Below, piece by piece: positions 33,146-41,186 of a DNA stretch of 45,401 bases. Below the pieces are notes generated by a model that saw only the letters and a list, made by a program, of their open reading frames with translations, did not search any database and was not told where the DNA came from. The stretch covers positions 1 to 45,401 of the forward strand of contig QHME01000017.1 of the NCBI GenBank assembly GCA_003258735.1, given 5' to 3'. Position 1 is the stretch's first letter. The number at the start of each line of letters is the position of its first letter. The position numbers and the translations under genes were made by a program. The DNA comes from Candidatus Melainabacteria bacterium (GTDB lineage Bacteria > Cyanobacteriota > Vampirovibrionia > Gastranaerophilales > Gastranaerophilaceae).

Positions 33146-35980
33146 ATGGCAGATAGGATTAAAATAGTGGGAGCGAAAGAACATAATTTAAAAAATGTTT
33201 CTTTAGAAATCCCAAAAAATGAATTAATAGTTTTTACAGGTGTATCAGGCTCAGGTAAGAGTTCTTTGGCGTTTGATACAATCTTTGCAGAGGGTCAAAG
33301 ACGATATATAGAAAGCTTGTCCACCTATGCAAGACAATTTTTGGGTCAGATGGATAAACCAAATGTTGAGTATATCGATGGTTTGTCCCCTGCAATTTCT
33401 ATTGATCAAAAGTCAAAGAGTAATAATCCGCGTTCTACTGTTGGTACAATTACAGAAATCTATGATTATTTAAGATTGTTGTACGCAAGAGTTGGAACTC
33501 CATATTGTCCTGTTTGCGGTAAGAAAATTAAACCTCAAACTTTGGATGAAATTGTTAATAAAATTCTTGCGATAGGTGAAGGTACAAAAATCCAGATTCT
33601 CGCGCCCATTGTCAGAGGTAAAAAAGGCGAATACTCATCCCTTTTTGAAGAATTAAGACAAGAAGGGTTTGTGAGAGTAATGGTTGATGGTGAAGTTTAC
33701 AACCTTGATGAAGAAGAAATAGAACTGGCTAAAACTAAAAAACACGAAATCAGTGTTGTTGTAGATAGAATTGTTGTAAAAGAATCTGCAACATCAAGAA
33801 TTGCTGACAGTGTACAAATCGCCCTAAAAAAGGCTGATGGTATTGTAGTAGTGGATGTTGTCGGTGCTCAAGAGGTTGTTTTTAGTGAAAAGCTGGCATG
33901 TCCTGATTGTAACATTAGTTTTGAAGAACTTACTCCGAGAATTTTTTCTTTCAATGCGCCTTATGGTGCGTGTGAAAGATGTTCAGGGTTAGGTGCGGAT
34001 TTTGTAGTTGACCCAGATTTAGTTGTGCCTGATAAATCTCTCTCTCTTAATCAAGGGGCGATTTATGCTTGGGCTACTCGTAGTGCTACGACTTATTATC
34101 ACGACCTTTTGTCTTCAGTTTGCTCAGAATGTGAGATTGATATGGATACTCCATTTGAAGATTTGACAAAAGAGCAGCAAGACATAATATTATATGGTAC
34201 AAAAAAGCCGATAAAAATTAAAGTTCAACAGTTTGGGACACACAGATACCAAACAAATATTCAGCCGTTTGTTGGAGTTATTCCGTTCCTTGAAAAACGC
34301 TATAATGATGCATCCGGAGATTATTGGAGAGAAGAAATAGAAAAGTTTATGGTAGCAAAACCTTGTCCAGCTTGTGGTGGAGCAAGATTGAAACCTTTTC
34401 CTTTGGCTGTCAAAATTCGGAACAAAAATATTTATGAATTTACGAAAATGTCCATAGATGATGAATTTCAGTTTATAACCGATTTGTATCTTGATTTGAC
34501 AGAATATCAAATGAAAATTGCAAAGCAGATCTTGGATGAAATTCGTGCTCGTTTAAAATTTTTGAGTGATGTAGGTTTGCATTATCTTGATTTGGCGCGT
34601 ATGGCAGGAACTTTGTCAGGTGGTGAATCTCAGCGTATCAGATTAGCATCTCAAATTGGTAGTGGTTTGAGCGGAGTATTGTATGTATTAGACGAACCAT
34701 CAATCGGATTGCATCAACGTGATAATGATATGCTCATAAAAACATTGTTTAAATTGAGAAATCTCGGAAATACCTTGATTGTAGTTGAACACGATGAAGA
34801 TACAATCAGAAGTGCTGATTATATTGTTGATATCGGACCTCGTGCAGGTATTGCCGGCGGAAAAATTATAGCACAAGGTGCAGTAGATGATATTATTGCG
34901 GCAGAAGATTCCATTACAGGAAAATATTTGAGTGGTGAAAAATTTATTCCTATTCCGACTAAATTGCGTGAAGGTAATGGTAATTTCTTAGAAATTAAAA
35001 ATGCACATCTTAACAATTTGAAAAATATCGATGTAGATATCCCTCTGGGTAAAATAGTTATATTAACAGGTGTTTCCGGATCAGGAAAGTCAACACTTAT
35101 GCAAGAAATTTTGTTTGAATATGCAGCACATAAATTGCGTAAAAACAAACCAAAGCCACAGGGTGTTGATGAAATTTTCGGTTTTGAAAACATCGACAAA
35201 GTTATTGACATTGACCAATCGCCAATTGGTAGAACTCCTCGTTCTAATCCGGCAACTTATACTGACGTTTTTACGCCAATTAGAGAACTTTTTGCTAAAA
35301 CAAATGAGTCAAAAGTTCGCGGATATAAACCTGGAAGATTTAGTTTTAACGTTAAAGGCGGTCGCTGTGAAGCTTGCAAAGGTGATGGTTTGGTTAAAAT
35401 TGAAATGAACTTTTTGTCAGATGTATATGTCAAATGTGATATTTGTAAGGGTAAACGTTACAACAGGGAAACTCTTGAAGTTAAATATAAAGGCAAAACT
35501 ATTTCTGATGTCCTTGATATGAGTGTTAAAGAGGCTCTTGAGTTTTTTGACAGTATTCCTACTATAAAGAATAAATTACAAACGCTTAATGATGTAGGTT
35601 TAGATTATATGAAACTTGGGCAAAGTGCGACAACATTGTCCGGTGGAGAGGCTCAGCGTATTAAACTTGCAGCGGAATTAAATAAACGCTCAACAGGAAA
35701 AACTTTATATTTGCTAGATGAACCTTCAGTAGGTTTACATTGGGCGGATTTAGATAAGCTTGCAAAGATACTTCACGCTCTCGCTGATCAAGGTAATACT
35801 ATTCTTATGATTGAACATAATCTTGATTTAATCAAAATTGCCGATCATATCATTGATTTAGGGCCGGAAGGCGGTGTTGATGGTGGTAGAATTGTTGCGC
35901 AGGGTACACCACAAGAAGTTGCTAAATGTAAAGATTCTTATACCGGAAAATATCTTGCAAAATATTTTGAAAAAGCTTGA
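33146..35980 (+). CDS. uvrA: Excinuclease ABC subunit A
   Basis: UvrA dimers find bulky DNA lesions and load UvrB. The 944-residue protein has two ABC modules: first Walker A GVSGSGKSS (32-40), zinc motif CPVCGKK, signature LSGGESQRIRLA, and DEPSIGLHQRD; second Walker A GVSGSGKST, zinc motifs CEAC and CDICKGKR, signature LSGGEAQRIKLA, and DEPSVGLHW. ATG at 33146 (MADRIKIVGAKEHNL) matches homologues; an in-frame extension back to 33011 would translate the intergenic repeat. There is no Shine-Dalgarno; TATAAT at 33131-33136 lies only 9 nt upstream, so the leader may be very short. No LexA-type site was recognised. Confidence 0.97.
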   Translation: MADRIKIVGAKEHNLKNVSLEIPKNELIVFTGVSGSGKSSLAFDTIFAEGQRRYIESLSTYARQFLGQMDKPNVEYIDGLSPAISIDQKSKSNNPRSTVGTITEIYDYLRLLYARVGTPYCPVCGKKIKPQTLDEIVNKILAIGEGTKIQILAPIVRGKKGEYSSLFEELRQEGFVRVMVDGEVYNLDEEEIELAKTKKHEISVVVDRIVVKESATSRIADSVQIALKKADGIVVVDVVGAQEVVFSEKLACPDCNISFEELTPRIFSFNAPYGACERCSGLGADFVVDPDLVVPDKSLSLNQGAIYAWATRSATTYYHDLLSSVCSECEIDMDTPFEDLTKEQQDIILYGTKKPIKIKVQQFGTHRYQTNIQPFVGVIPFLEKRYNDASGDYWREEIEKFMVAKPCPACGGARLKPFPLAVKIRNKNIYEFTKMSIDDEFQFITDLYLDLTEYQMKIAKQILDEIRARLKFLSDVGLHYLDLARMAGTLSGGESQRIRLASQIGSGLSGVLYVLDEPSIGLHQRDNDMLIKTLFKLRNLGNTLIVVEHDEDTIRSADYIVDIGPRAGIAGGKIIAQGAVDDIIAAEDSITGKYLSGEKFIPIPTKLREGNGNFLEIKNAHLNNLKNIDVDIPLGKIVILTGVSGSGKSTLMQEILFEYAAHKLRKNKPKPQGVDEIFGFENIDKVIDIDQSPIGRTPRSNPATYTDVFTPIRELFAKTNESKVRGYKPGRFSFNVKGGRCEACKGDGLVKIEMNFLSDVYVKCDICKGKRYNRETLEVKYKGKTISDVLDMSVKEALEFFDSIPTIKNKLQTLNDVGLDYMKLGQSATTLSGGEAQRIKLAAELNKRSTGKTLYLLDEPSVGLHWADLDKLAKILHALADQGNTILMIEHNLDLIKIADHIIDLGPEGGVDGGRIVAQGTPQEVAKCKDSYTGKYLAKYFEKA

Positions 35981-35993
35981 TATTATTGAATAT

Positions 35994-36022
35994 TTGAAAT
36001 TTGTTTTAAAATTTGTTATGAT
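35994..36022 (+). promoter_or_regulatory. Predicted promoter of the exported protein pair
   Basis: TTGAAA (35994-35999), 17 nt, TATGAT (36017-36022), with a leader of about 17-20 nt before the ATG at 36046. Confidence 0.6.
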
Positions 36023-36045
36023 GTTTTTCAAAGGGGCTGGTATAA

Positions 36046-36651
36046 ATGAGGCAAAAATTTTTATATTTTGTTTTTTTATTACTATTATCTGGTATGTTCA
36101 GTAAAGCATACGCGCAGACCGTAGAGGTTCGAGCTCTTGATAGTTTTTCAACGGCAAAACCGCCAAAGTCTGTATCTGTACAACTTCTAGAACCTCTTGT
36201 TCTGACGGATTCCATTACACTTAGTTCAGGTGATATAATGACAGGAGATTTGTTTGATGTTGTCAGTCCAAAAAGATTAAAACGTGATGCAGGTTTTTCG
36301 TTCTGTTTAAAATCTTATAAAGATTTGGAAGGAAATTTGTATACGGTAAATTCGCACATTGTAGCATCTTATTCAAAACCAATTGACAAGGGCGGACTTG
36401 CAAAAAATGCTGCACTTGGTGTTGGCAGTTTCTTTGTAAAAGGTTTGTCTGTTGGTGTTGCGGCAGTATCAGGTGCTGTTAAAAATGAAGAAGGCAATCG
36501 CGTAAAATCTTCGGCAGTGTCTGCTTATGAGTCTTCTCCGTTGTCATTGGTAGAAAAAGGTGAAGATTTAAATATTGAAGAAAATATGCATTTTTTCTTA
36601 AAATTTAAGGAAAAAAGTGATAAAATAAAAAATGTAGAATCTCAAAAATAA
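36046..36651 (+). CDS. Exported protein, larger member of a paralogous pair
   Basis: 201 residues with a signal peptide (cleavage near AYAQT, about 23). The mature start QTVEVRALDSFSTAKPPKSV matches that of the next protein (KTVQVTALEDFQTTNPPQVL). A beta-rich domain follows to about 110 (LSSGDIMTGDLFDVVSPKRL). Then come a Gly/Ala/Val-rich hydrophobic stretch (ALGVGSFFVKGLSVGVAAVS, about 125-144), which could sit in a membrane, and a charged tail. Family unknown. The gene is preceded by AAAGGGG and a predicted promoter. The second gene starts 34 nt later. Confidence 0.8.
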   Translation: MRQKFLYFVFLLLLSGMFSKAYAQTVEVRALDSFSTAKPPKSVSVQLLEPLVLTDSITLSSGDIMTGDLFDVVSPKRLKRDAGFSFCLKSYKDLEGNLYTVNSHIVASYSKPIDKGGLAKNAALGVGSFFVKGLSVGVAAVSGAVKNEEGNRVKSSAVSAYESSPLSLVEKGEDLNIEENMHFFLKFKEKSDKIKNVESQK

Positions 36652-36684
36652 AGATAAATTATATAGAAAAGGAGTAAAGTCAAA

Positions 36685-37092
36685 ATGAAAAAGTTATTTA
36701 TGTTGTTTGCAGCGTTTGTTCTTTCTTTGGGAATGGCACAGGCAAAAACTGTTCAAGTTACAGCGTTAGAAGATTTTCAAACTACTAATCCCCCACAAGT
36801 TTTGCATGTCCAAATGAATGCGAATACAAGATTAGATTATGATTTAATGTTGTTTCAAGGTTTCCAAGTTACAGGTAAAGTAGTTCCGCAACAAAATGGT
36901 GGATTTGTATTTGTTCCTGTTAGCTATGTAAATTACCAAGAAGAAAATCTTCCTGTAACAAAAGAATTTCCTGCAGTATTCAAAGGAAAAGCCGGTTTGA
37001 TTCGTCAAAATCAACCATTCTCATTAGTTTTCCCTAATAACGGTCCTGATACATTCCAATATTATGTTCCAAGCGTAAGTGACATGAATTAG
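36685..37092 (+). CDS. Exported protein, smaller member of a paralogous pair
   Basis: 135 residues with a signal peptide (cleavage near AQAKT, about 20). The mature protein is beta-rich (DLMLFQGFQVTGKVVPQQNG, FVFVPVSYVNYQEEN). Its first 20 mature residues match the upstream neighbour. Compared with that neighbour it lacks the hydrophobic stretch and charged tail. Likely periplasmic or surface-associated. AAGGAG precedes the ATG. Function unknown. Confidence 0.8.
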   Translation: MKKLFMLFAAFVLSLGMAQAKTVQVTALEDFQTTNPPQVLHVQMNANTRLDYDLMLFQGFQVTGKVVPQQNGGFVFVPVSYVNYQEENLPVTKEFPAVFKGKAGLIRQNQPFSLVFPNNGPDTFQYYVPSVSDMN

Positions 37093-37143
37093 TACGTTTT
37101 GGACTTGTTAAAATTTGAAAGTCAGTATTTTGCTGAAAAATTA

Positions 37144-37175
37144 GACGGTGAAGCATCTTTGATGTTTCGCCGTCT
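37144..37175 (+). terminator. Hairpin terminator after the exported pair
   Basis: GACGG-tGAAgCATC and its near complement GATG-TTTC-GCCGTC form a stem about 12 bp long with small mismatches, followed by TGTTTGTC. It starts about 52 nt after the stop at 37092. Confidence 0.5.
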
Positions 37176-37210
37176 GTTTGTCTACCATCTACAAAATTTG
37201 CTAAGTTAGA

Positions 37211-37277
37211 GATTCTGAATAGCAAGAAATTTATGTGTTCGTATACTTACACAAAATTTCAAAGCTTTCAGAATGAC
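37211..37277. repeat. Palindromic intergenic repeat, copy B
   Basis: ATTCTGAA (37212-37219) and TTCAGAAT (37267-37274) form perfect 8-bp outer arms. Inside, GCAAGAAATTTATGTG and a partly complementary ACACAAAATTTC repeat the plan of copy A at 33020-33084. Confidence 0.7.
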
Positions 37278-37291
37278 ATTTTACTTCTGTC

Positions 37292-37312
37292 ATGCTGAAC
37301 TTGTTTCAGTAT
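37292..37312. repeat. TGCTGAA/TTCAGTA hairpin repeat
   Basis: ATGCTGAA (37292-37299) and TTCAGTAT (37305-37312) with a 5-nt loop, preceded by CTGTC and followed by CTCAAAT. The same element recurs at 38210-38240. Confidence 0.6.
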
Positions 37313-37360
37313 CTCAAATAAAACATATTTATATTATGAAAAATTTTTTTTAGAAAGTAG

Positions 37361-37414
37361 GGTGGGCTCACTAGCCCACCTTAAATTTTTGTAGGTCGGC
37401 TTTACTAAGCCGAC
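37361..37414. repeat. Two adjacent short GC-rich hairpins
   Basis: GGTGGGCT/AGCCCACC (37361-37380, loop cact) and GTCGGCTT/AAGCCGAC (37395-37414, loop tact). Both share the core GGCT...ACT...AGCC, so they look like variants of one small palindromic element. Confidence 0.65.
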
Positions 37415-37472
37415 AGAATTTATGTGTAGTGGTAAACATTATTTGATGAAATGACAGTTCTATTTCTATACC

Positions 37473-37501
37473 TTTCCACAAATTATCCTTTATGATATAA
37501 T
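37473..37501 (+). promoter_or_regulatory. Predicted dedA promoter
   Basis: TTTCCA (37473-37478), 17 nt, TATAAT (37496-37501), with a leader of about 25 nt containing AGGGAG. Confidence 0.5.
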
Positions 37502-37532
37502 CGGTTCAGAAAAAGATTAGGGAGAAAAATTT

Positions 37533-38153
37533 ATGTTAGATAGTATATTAGCCGGCTTGGTTGCGTGGATTGAAGGTGTTATTTCAGCAATGGGCCCAGC
37601 TGGAATCGCATTATTAATGGCAATTGAATCTTGTAATATTCCGTTGCCGTCTGAGGCAGTTTTGCCGTTTGCAGGTTTTTTGGTTAGTAAAGGTGTTTTG
37701 AACTTTCACATGGCAGCTATTGCAGGTGCAGTTGGGTGTGTGTTGGGTTCTATACCATCTTATTATTTGGGGTACTTTGGCGGAAGAAAGTTTTTTGAGA
37801 AGTATGGAAAGTACTTACTTGTTTCTAAAAAAGATTTGGATGAGGCAGACAAATGGGTTGACAAATATGGGGATTGGGCATTTTTCTTATGCAGAATGCT
37901 ACCAGTAATCAGAACATTTATCTCACTTCCTGCAGGGATTTTGAAAGCTAGAAAAAGAACATTTTTTACTTTGACATTTTTAGGTTCTTTAATTTGGAGT
38001 TACGTATTGGTTTATGTTGGATTAAAGTTAGGGGAACATTTAGACAGGTTGAAATCAATTTGGCACAAATTTGATGCTGTTATTATTGTTGCTTGCGTAA
38101 TTCTTGGCGGAATTTATATTTGGAAACATATTAAACACTTAAAAGAAGAGTAA
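37533..38153 (+). CDS. DedA-family membrane protein
   Basis: 206 residues with about five membrane segments. DedA proteins are implicated in flipping undecaprenyl phosphate or phosphatidylethanolamine and in envelope homeostasis. The family motif is ESCNIPLPSEAVLPFAGFLV (about 32-51), followed by GCVLGSIPSYYLGYFGGRKF and the re-entrant CRMLPVIRTFISLPAGI segment with the conserved Arg and Pro. AGGGAG precedes the ATG. It is monocistronic, with a hairpin terminator at 38210. Confidence 0.9.
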   Translation: MLDSILAGLVAWIEGVISAMGPAGIALLMAIESCNIPLPSEAVLPFAGFLVSKGVLNFHMAAIAGAVGCVLGSIPSYYLGYFGGRKFFEKYGKYLLVSKKDLDEADKWVDKYGDWAFFLCRMLPVIRTFISLPAGILKARKRTFFTLTFLGSLIWSYVLVYVGLKLGEHLDRLKSIWHKFDAVIIVACVILGGIYIWKHIKHLKEE

Positions 38154-38209
38154 AATATTAATAGTTTTGTTCTGAATTCTGAAAATAATTATGAATGACA
38201 TTATGTATA

Positions 38210-38240
38210 TTGAGATGCTGAATATTTTTCAGTATCTCAA
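38210..38240 (+). terminator. Hairpin terminator after dedA, made from the intergenic repeat
   Basis: TTGAGATGCTGAA (38210-38222) pairs with TTCAGTATCTCAA (38228-38240) with one G-T pair, followed by ATTTTTTA. It shares sequence with the repeat at 37292. Confidence 0.75.
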
Positions 38241-38275
38241 ATTTTTTATATTTGTCCTATGCAAATGTAATGTTT

Positions 38276-38902
38276 TTACAGCTTTTCTTCGTGGCAATCT
38301 GTACCACCGGTTTTGATTAAGCCATATTTATCAGCGATGGATTCAATTTGTGATGGGTTAGAAAATTTAATATATTTTCTCCATCTAGGATACGGATAAT
38401 AAACTTCAATCCCATCAAGTCCAATATTTACCATATCTCGGACAAAATCATCCATTGAAAGAGCCCAACAACAGCATGGATGAGCCAAAACAGCTATTCC
38501 TCCTGCTGCGTGGATTGCATCAATAAGTTCTTCAATATTACGTTTTGAAAAAAATCTGATAATATCAGCTTCTGTACCACGTTTATCTTTTGCGTAGAAT
38601 TTTGCAAGGTTTTCGTTATGAACATCTATTCCATAAGCTAACAAATGCAAAAATATGTATTTGTACCAAACATCAAACTCAATACCGGTAATTGCGCCAG
38701 ATTCAGGGTTATCTATATGTCCTTGAACCGTATTGTGGTCAGTTATTGCAAAAGCTTTATAATTCCCATTCTTAGCTTGCTTTACGATATCTTTAAATTC
38801 TGCTTTACCATCAGAATATGTTGTATGTATGTGCAGATTTACTTTTCCGCTCTCAAAATCTTCTTTTGTTAATTGTTTAATTAAGTCTTTGTAATTATCC
38901 AT
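38276..38902 (-). CDS. PHP-domain phosphoesterase
   Basis: 208 residues from ATG at 38902. PHP proteins are metal-dependent phosphoesterases acting on nucleotides or sugar phosphates. The metal motifs are in order: NLHIHTTYSDG, AITDHNT, GIEFDV, AVLAHPCCCW and GGTDCHEEKL at the extreme C-terminus. Members often extend past the last motif, so this is a short form. Another in-frame ATG at 38962 lies over the ribosome-binding site and start of the divergent gene and is not preferred. TATAAT on the minus strand at 38930-38935 suggests a short leader. Confidence 0.87.
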   Translation of the reverse strand: MDNYKDLIKQLTKEDFESGKVNLHIHTTYSDGKAEFKDIVKQAKNGNYKAFAITDHNTVQGHIDNPESGAITGIEFDVWYKYIFLHLLAYGIDVHNENLAKFYAKDKRGTEADIIRFFSKRNIEELIDAIHAAGGIAVLAHPCCCWALSMDDFVRDMVNIGLDGIEVYYPYPRWRKYIKFSNPSQIESIADKYGLIKTGGTDCHEEKL

Positions 38903-38954
38903 TGTTTTTCTAAACCTATTTGTAATAAAATTATAATACAACAAAGGAGGGTTT

Positions 38955-39899
38955 ATGTCCAAAAGTAAGGTTGGAAACAGTATTTGGTTAGTGTTGTTTG
39001 AAGGTATTAAAATTTACTTTTCAAATATTGATAAATTCTTTACGTATATGCTATTTCCTGTCTTTGGGCAGGTGATTGGTATTTCGCTTGCGTTTGGGTT
39101 GACCTTAGGATTATCAGACAAAGTTATTGCAAAAGTTGATAGTGTACCTTCAGCTTTGTTGCTTGTGGTTCTTTTGGCAGCTCCCGGATTATTGATATTC
39201 GTAAAAGCTTTTTGGGATTTTATGGTTGCCTATGTTGCGCTTAACTCTATGACCGAAGGTGCGTTAAATACAGGCAAAGTCTACGATTTTCAATCTCATA
39301 ATGAAGTTGCCACAAGAAGAACTTTTCAATTTGTGATGTTGCTGTTTGTTGTCGGATTTTTGAGTTCAATGGCGAGCAGTATATTTTTTGTAATTCCGGG
39401 ATTTGTATTGTGGATTTATTTTATTTTGGTGTATCAAGTATTTACATTTGAACCAGAGTTATCAATTCCTGAATGTTTCAAAAGAAGTTTTATTTTGGTA
39501 CGCGGAAATTGGCTTAGAACATTTCTTTTGCTTGCCATTTTATCCTTTTTCTCAATTTATATAATCACAGAAGGAATTACTGTAGTATTTGATTTCTTGA
39601 ATTTGACAGATAAAATTTGTCCGATATTTAATTTTATATCAAATATGGTTCCGCTTGATTTGACAAATAGAATCTTAGTTCATTTTAAGATGGAAATTAT
39701 TACAAACGAGATGATATCAAAGGCTATATTCACCTCTATTTTATCATTCATTGTGACAGGTTTGACTCTTCCGATGAGGAGTATTTGTTGGACGTTGTGG
39801 TATACAAACTTGGCTGAGATTTCTCAATACCGTCCATCTGCAAGTGTTCAAAAAAGGATTCGCAAAGTTAAAAAGGATACTAACAACGAGGATTACTAA
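38955..39899 (+). CDS. Multi-pass membrane protein
   Basis: 314 residues with about five to six hydrophobic segments (about 28-52, 66-90, 123-155, 187-210, 265-285) and a basic C-terminal tail (VQKRIRKVKKDT). Not assigned to a family; the helix spacing resembles glycerophosphoryl-diester or DUF-type integral proteins, without a clear signature. AAAGGAGGG gives a strong ribosome-binding site. It heads a run with the zinc-ribbon and RNase PH genes (gaps of 2 nt and 1 nt), so these are co-transcribed. Confidence 0.75.
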   Translation: MSKSKVGNSIWLVLFEGIKIYFSNIDKFFTYMLFPVFGQVIGISLAFGLTLGLSDKVIAKVDSVPSALLLVVLLAAPGLLIFVKAFWDFMVAYVALNSMTEGALNTGKVYDFQSHNEVATRRTFQFVMLLFVVGFLSSMASSIFFVIPGFVLWIYFILVYQVFTFEPELSIPECFKRSFILVRGNWLRTFLLLAILSFFSIYIITEGITVVFDFLNLTDKICPIFNFISNMVPLDLTNRILVHFKMEIITNEMISKAIFTSILSFIVTGLTLPMRSICWTLWYTNLAEISQYRPSASVQKRIRKVKKDTNNEDY

Positions 39900-39901
39900 T
39901 C

Positions 39902-40126
39902 ATGTTTATTTGCAAAAATTGTAAATCTGTTGATAAGTTTGAATTGATGTTTTCGCCTGAATATACCGGTAATCGAAAATTTTCGCAAAGGTATAATGAT
40001 AAAGGTGAAATTGAAATATCGGTGGATGGATATACCTTTGTGCCGGATTTGCAATTTATGAATGAACATGCTGTTTGCAAATACTGTGGGCAAATTTATA
40101 TGTGGGATTATGGAAAAGGAGAATAA
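39902..40126 (+). CDS. Small zinc-ribbon-like protein
   Basis: 74 residues with two CxxC pairs (CKNC at 4-7 and CKYC at about 59-62), flanking a beta-rich middle (GEIEISVDGYTFVPD). Probably a single zinc site. Function unknown. It starts 2 nt after the membrane-protein stop and ends 1 nt before rph, a tightly packed operon. Confidence 0.75.
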   Translation: MFICKNCKSVDKFELMFSPEYTGNRKFSQRYNDKGEIEISVDGYTFVPDLQFMNEHAVCKYCGQIYMWDYGKGE

Positions 40127-40127
40127 T

Positions 40128-40823
40128 ATGAGACTCGAGAATAGAGAAAACAATCAAACTCGTGAGGTAAAATTCACAAGAAATTATACTAAAAATGCGC
40201 TAGGTTCAGTGCTTGTTGAGTTTGGAGATACAAAAGTTATTACCGCCGCATCAGTTGAGGTAGGTAAACCAAAATGGATGGCAAAAGATGACCCACGCGG
40301 TTGGTTGACTGCAGAATATTCATTGTTACCTTCATCGACTTCAACCAGATGTCAAAGAGAAAGAACAAAGATTTCAGGCAGAACTCAAGAAATCCAAAGA
40401 TTAATAGGTAGAAGTTTGAGAGCTTGTGTTGATTTAGAAAAGATGCCTGATTTGACAATTACAATTGATGCTGATGTTATTCAAGCTGATGGTGGAACAA
40501 GAACGGCAAGTATTTGCGGTGGATTTGTTGCGTTGCAAGATGCTGTAAATAAGCTTATCGAAAACGGAACTCTTAAAGACTCTCCGATTATAGAACCTGT
40601 TGGTGCAATTTCAGCAGGGATTGTTGATGGTGAAGTTCGTTTGGATTTAAATTATGCGGAAGATTCCCATGCTCAAGTCGATTCAAATGTTGTATTAACT
40701 AAAAGTGGTAAAATAATAGAATTTCAAACAACTGCAGAGGGAGAACCTTACGAATTTGACAAGATGATTGAAATCTTTGAAGTTGCTAAAAAGGGTATCT
40801 CTGAAATTATTGCAAAATACTAG
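40128..40823 (+). CDS. rph: Ribonuclease PH
   Basis: Phosphorolytic 3' exoribonuclease of tRNA maturation. The 231-residue product begins MRLENRENNQTREVKFTRNY, with LGSVLVEFGDTKVITAASVE, GWLTAEYSLLPSST, RTQEIQRLIGRSLRACVDLE, DADVIQADGGTRTASICGGF and the closing LDLNYAEDSHAQVDSNVVLT, all matching RNase PH. ATG at 40128 is chosen because AAAAGGAG sits 7 nt upstream and homologues begin here; an earlier in-frame ATG lies in the zinc-ribbon gene. Length is slightly short of the usual 238-260. Confidence 0.95.
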   Translation: MRLENRENNQTREVKFTRNYTKNALGSVLVEFGDTKVITAASVEVGKPKWMAKDDPRGWLTAEYSLLPSSTSTRCQRERTKISGRTQEIQRLIGRSLRACVDLEKMPDLTITIDADVIQADGGTRTASICGGFVALQDAVNKLIENGTLKDSPIIEPVGAISAGIVDGEVRLDLNYAEDSHAQVDSNVVLTKSGKIIEFQTTAEGEPYEFDKMIEIFEVAKKGISEIIAKY

Positions 40824-40838
40824 AATTTGCGCTATGCT
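40810..40838 (+). promoter_or_regulatory. Predicted leaderless promoter inside the 3' end of rph
   Basis: TTGCAA (40810-40815), 17 nt, TATGCT (40833-40838), then exactly 6 nt to the ATG at 40845. The transcript would start on the start codon. Confidence 0.5.
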
Positions 40839-40844
40839 CAGATT

Positions 40845-41186
40845 ATGAAAATAGTGTTTAAGTGTTTATTTGCAATGTTGGTTTTTGGTTGTGTTGCATT
40901 GCCTGTGCTATCTAAGGTTGAGCCGATACAATCAACTCAAGGAGTTGAAGATATAGAGTTTTCTAATATTGATAAGAGTAAGCCAACTTCAGAACAAATA
41001 AATGAACAAAAACAACTTAAAAATCGTTCTAAAAGATATATAAAGAATAACAAAGAAATAAAAAAACAAGACAAAATTCGAGCAAAAAAACAAATAGAGT
41101 TAGAGTATATACAAAAAAGGTTAGATGCAAAAAAGAGTAAGTTGGAATCTTTGAAACCTGACCAAGTGAAAGGAGAAAAGGAATGA
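40845..41186 (+). CDS. Exported Lys/Gln-rich coiled-coil protein
   Basis: 113 residues. Signal peptide MKIVFKCLFAMLVFGCVALP (cleavage near VLSKV, about 24) then a charged helical region (about 45-113; KRYIKNNKEIKKQDKIRAKK). A Cys at 16 (VFGC) gives a weak lipobox, so a lipoprotein is possible. ATG at 40845 is preferred over the TTG at 40827 because the signal peptide begins there and a promoter fits it. Its last 4 bases (ATGA) overlap the start of the next gene. Function unknown. Confidence 0.7.
   Translation: MKIVFKCLFAMLVFGCVALPVLSKVEPIQSTQGVEDIEFSNIDKSKPTSEQINEQKQLKNRSKRYIKNNKEIKKQDKIRAKKQIELEYIQKRLDAKKSKLESLKPDQVKGEKE

Larger units (their letters stand above)
37093..37532. other. 440-bp repeat-rich intergenic region
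   Basis: No gene seen. In order it holds: a hairpin-like GACGGTGAAGCATCTTTGAT.../GGCGAAACATC region near 37143 (GACGG...CCGTC, a likely terminator for the exported pair), repeat copy B (37211-37277), a TGCTGAA/TTCAGTA hairpin (37292-37312), two short GC-rich hairpins (37361-37414), and the dedA promoter (37473-37501). Confidence 0.6.

Noticed and set aside
33020..38240. CRISPR array
   Set aside because: The repeats are far apart, palindromic and not regularly spaced; no cas genes.
38903..38962. Longer N-terminus for the PHP protein
   Set aside because: It would overlap the ribosome-binding site and start of the divergent membrane-protein gene; the downstream ATG leaves a normal PHP start.
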